A DNA stretch of 7,389 nucleotides from a candidate division SR1 bacterium. GTDB lineage: Bacteria; Patescibacteriota; Gracilibacteria; Absconditabacterales; Absconditicoccaceae. A model generated the notes under the pieces. It saw only the letters and a list, made by a program, of their open reading frames with translations, had not been told where the DNA came from and did not search any database. Location: NCBI GenBank assembly GCA_002746475.1, contig PDOX01000020.1, positions 1 to 7,389 on the forward strand. The letters run 5' to 3'. Shown piece by piece: positions 6,261-7,389 of this stretch (position 1 is the stretch's first letter; every line of letters starts with the position of its first letter). Both the position numbers and the translations under genes were made by a program.

Positions 6261-7145
6261 ATGAAATATGTTATGGTATCTTCTGTTACATTTACTCTTT
6301 CTAAGGTGAAATATCTGGTTATTAAACTTTTGAATGAATTGAAAATCTTTTTGACGATTTTTTTGATTTCGTTTTTAGGGATGGTGGTATTTACGAATGC
6401 TGATATGTTTTGGGAGAAATTGTTTGCAGAAGAAATTCAAATTGATGAAGTAAAAGATCATAGTACTGTAAAGATTAATACTCTGGGAGTATTACATTTG
6501 CAAGAGAATGATAAGATAGAAAGTACTGGGAAAGATTCTCATGACATAGAAGGACGTTTAGAGGTGGTTGCTTCATCTATGCAAGCGTATCAAAATCGTA
6601 ATTATATTGTTGAAAATAAAAAGTTTGATGATGTAGAAATGTATTTAAAAGATAAGAGAAAAGATCAATTATTTGATTTTAACGTCTTGCCACCTACGGA
6701 TAGAATTGTTATTCCGTGAGTTGGGCTTGATGTTCCAGTGATTGATAATAAAATGAATAATGTATTAGATTTCACGAGTAAAGATTTTGATGATGATTTG
6801 ATGAGTGGGGTCGTGAAATATCCTACAACTCCTGCTCCTGGTATTAATGGAAATACCTTGTTATTTGGGCATACGAGTCAGGAATGGTGGAAAAATAATG
6901 ACTATTCTACCGTATTTAACAAACTTCCTCAGATTAAAAAGGGGGATACGATTAGTGTTGTCTGGGAATGAAAATTGTATAATTACAAAATGGTTGCAAA
7001 AGAAATTGTATATCCAAAATGAGTAGAGTGAGTCTATCAAAAATATCAGAAAGTTGATGAGGATTATTTAACTTTGATGGGATGTTATCCGTTAGGGTCT
7101 GCGAGAAAAAGAATTCTTGTCATTGCAAAGAGAGTTGAGGCGTAA
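6261..7145 (+). CDS. Sortase (cysteine transpeptidase), membrane-anchored
   Basis: Sortases are membrane-bound transpeptidases that cleave a sorting signal on exported proteins and join them to the envelope or into pili. With the start at 6261 the protein has 294 residues: one N-terminal membrane segment (about 31-49, IFLTIFLISFLGMVVF), an acidic linker, then the sortase domain from DRIVIPGVGLDVPV. The catalytic triad is visible: His204 in LLFGHTS, Cys275 in TLMGCYPLG, and Arg284 in ARKRILVIAKRV, nine residues after the Cys as in class E/D enzymes. Four TGAs (6717, 6969, 7020, 7029) read as glycine, and the standard code would break the gene before the His. The start is uncertain. The frame stays open upstream to a TTG at 6117, with ATGs at 6189 and 6195, but that stretch translates to a Phe/Tyr/Cys-rich run unlike the rest and no start has a ribosome site. 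No sortase substrate is visible in the window. The stop is TAA. Confidence 0.88.
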
Positions 7146-7159
7146 TATACGCTTTTTTT
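7140..7159 (+). terminator. Compact intrinsic terminator overlapping the sortase stop codon
   Basis: GCGTA (7140-7144), loop ATA, TACGC (7148-7152) and then seven Ts (7153-7159) form a perfect small terminator, extendable by G-T and A-T pairs at its base. The TAA stop codon (7143-7145) lies inside the stem and loop. Confidence 0.75.
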
Positions 7160-7211
7160 GCTATTAAGTTTTATTATTATTTTTATATTGTTTTTTTTCT
7201 GTATTTTTGAC

Positions 7212-7239
7212 TTGAAAAAAGATTTTGAAAATGTATACT
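7212..7239 (+). promoter_or_regulatory. Promoter candidate for the tRNA-Ser gene
   Basis: TTGAAA (7212-7217) and TATACT (7234-7239) are 16 bases apart, giving a start near 7246, about 49 bases before the tRNA. A second TTGACT (7261) and TATACT (7280-7285) lie closer, but their 13-base spacing is too short. That second -10 alone would start RNA at about 7292, almost at the tRNA 5' end. Confidence 0.45.
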
Positions 7240-7294
7240 AGCTTCTGCTGTTAGAATTATTTGACTTGTAGAGTCTGCCTATACTAAACAATAT

Positions 7295-7385
7295 GGAGGG
7301 GTGGCAGAGTGGTCGAATGCGGCAGTCTTGAAAACTGTTGTCCGGGTCAACTGGACCGTGGGTTCGAATCCCACCCCCTCCGCCA
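7295..7385 (+). tRNA. tRNA-Ser(UGA), CCA encoded
   Basis: The sequence folds as a class II tRNA. The acceptor is GGAGGGG with CCCCTCC, a discriminator G is followed by encoded CCA, and the D arm begins GCAGAGTGGTCGAATGC. The anticodon stem is GCAGT/ACTGT (one G-U pair) with loop CTTGAAA, and there is a long variable arm with GTCC/GGAC. The T arm is GTGGG-TTCGAAT-CCCAC. The anticodon UGA reads serine UCA codons (and UCN with wobble). It must not be confused with a tRNA for the UGA codon, which would need anticodon UCA. The expected tRNA-Gly(UCA) of this genetic code is not in the window. Confidence 0.96.
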
Positions 7386-7389
7386 TTTA

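Noticed and set aside
7295..7385. tRNA with UGA in the anticodon loop considered as the decoder of the UGA codon
   Set aside because: Anticodon UGA pairs with UCA codons, and the long variable arm confirms tRNA-Ser. A UGA-decoding tRNA would carry UCA.
1..7389. Frameshifts or pseudogenes suggested by the many interrupted frames
   Set aside because: All interruptions are TGA at glycine-compatible positions with the frame unchanged, so recoding explains them better than decay.

Overview
This window appears to come from a bacterium of the Candidate Phyla Radiation (Patescibacteria) that reads UGA as glycine (translation table 25), as Absconditabacteria (SR1) and Gracilibacteria do. The direct evidence is that every gene is interrupted by in-frame TGA codons, about 39 in eight genes by my count. 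Where the family is recognisable, these fall on conserved glycines: in TrmD the TGAs fill the YGGGAGM, LLPGV and LLSGDH motifs. All eight genes end in TAA or TAG and none in TGA. Tryptophan is encoded by TGG, which argues against a Mycoplasma-like code. The sequence is AT-rich, and the starts mostly lack a well-placed Shine-Dalgarno sequence. Most lineages outside this group would not fit, but I cannot choose between SR1 and Gracilibacteria from this window.

Left part, + strand (1-2828), accessory in character. It holds the C-terminal end of a VirD4/TraG-like coupling ATPase, a PemK/MazF-family toxin-like gene with no antitoxin beside it, and a 569-codon gene for a Cys-rich solenoid-like repeat protein of a family common in CPR genomes. 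This last gene carries a GC-rich palindromic repeat element of about 125 bp inserted in its reading frame. The toxin-like and repeat genes use UGA for a much larger share of their glycines than the other genes do.

Middle part, - strand (6059 down to 2894), a tight four-gene operon. Its order is holA (DNA polymerase III delta subunit), an unrecognised membrane-anchored coiled-coil protein, a glutamate-racemase-fold protein that has lost both catalytic cysteines, and trmD (tRNA m1G37 methyltransferase). Gaps are 10 nt, a 19-nt overlap and 22 nt. The operon joins replication and translation housekeeping genes to two proteins of unknown role.

Right part, + strand (6072-7389). A sortase gene is transcribed divergently from holA. 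The shared promoter region contains an 18-bp palindrome overlapping both predicted -10 boxes. The sortase gene ends in a compact terminator that includes its own stop codon. A promoter-like region then leads to a tRNA-Ser(UGA) gene with encoded CCA.
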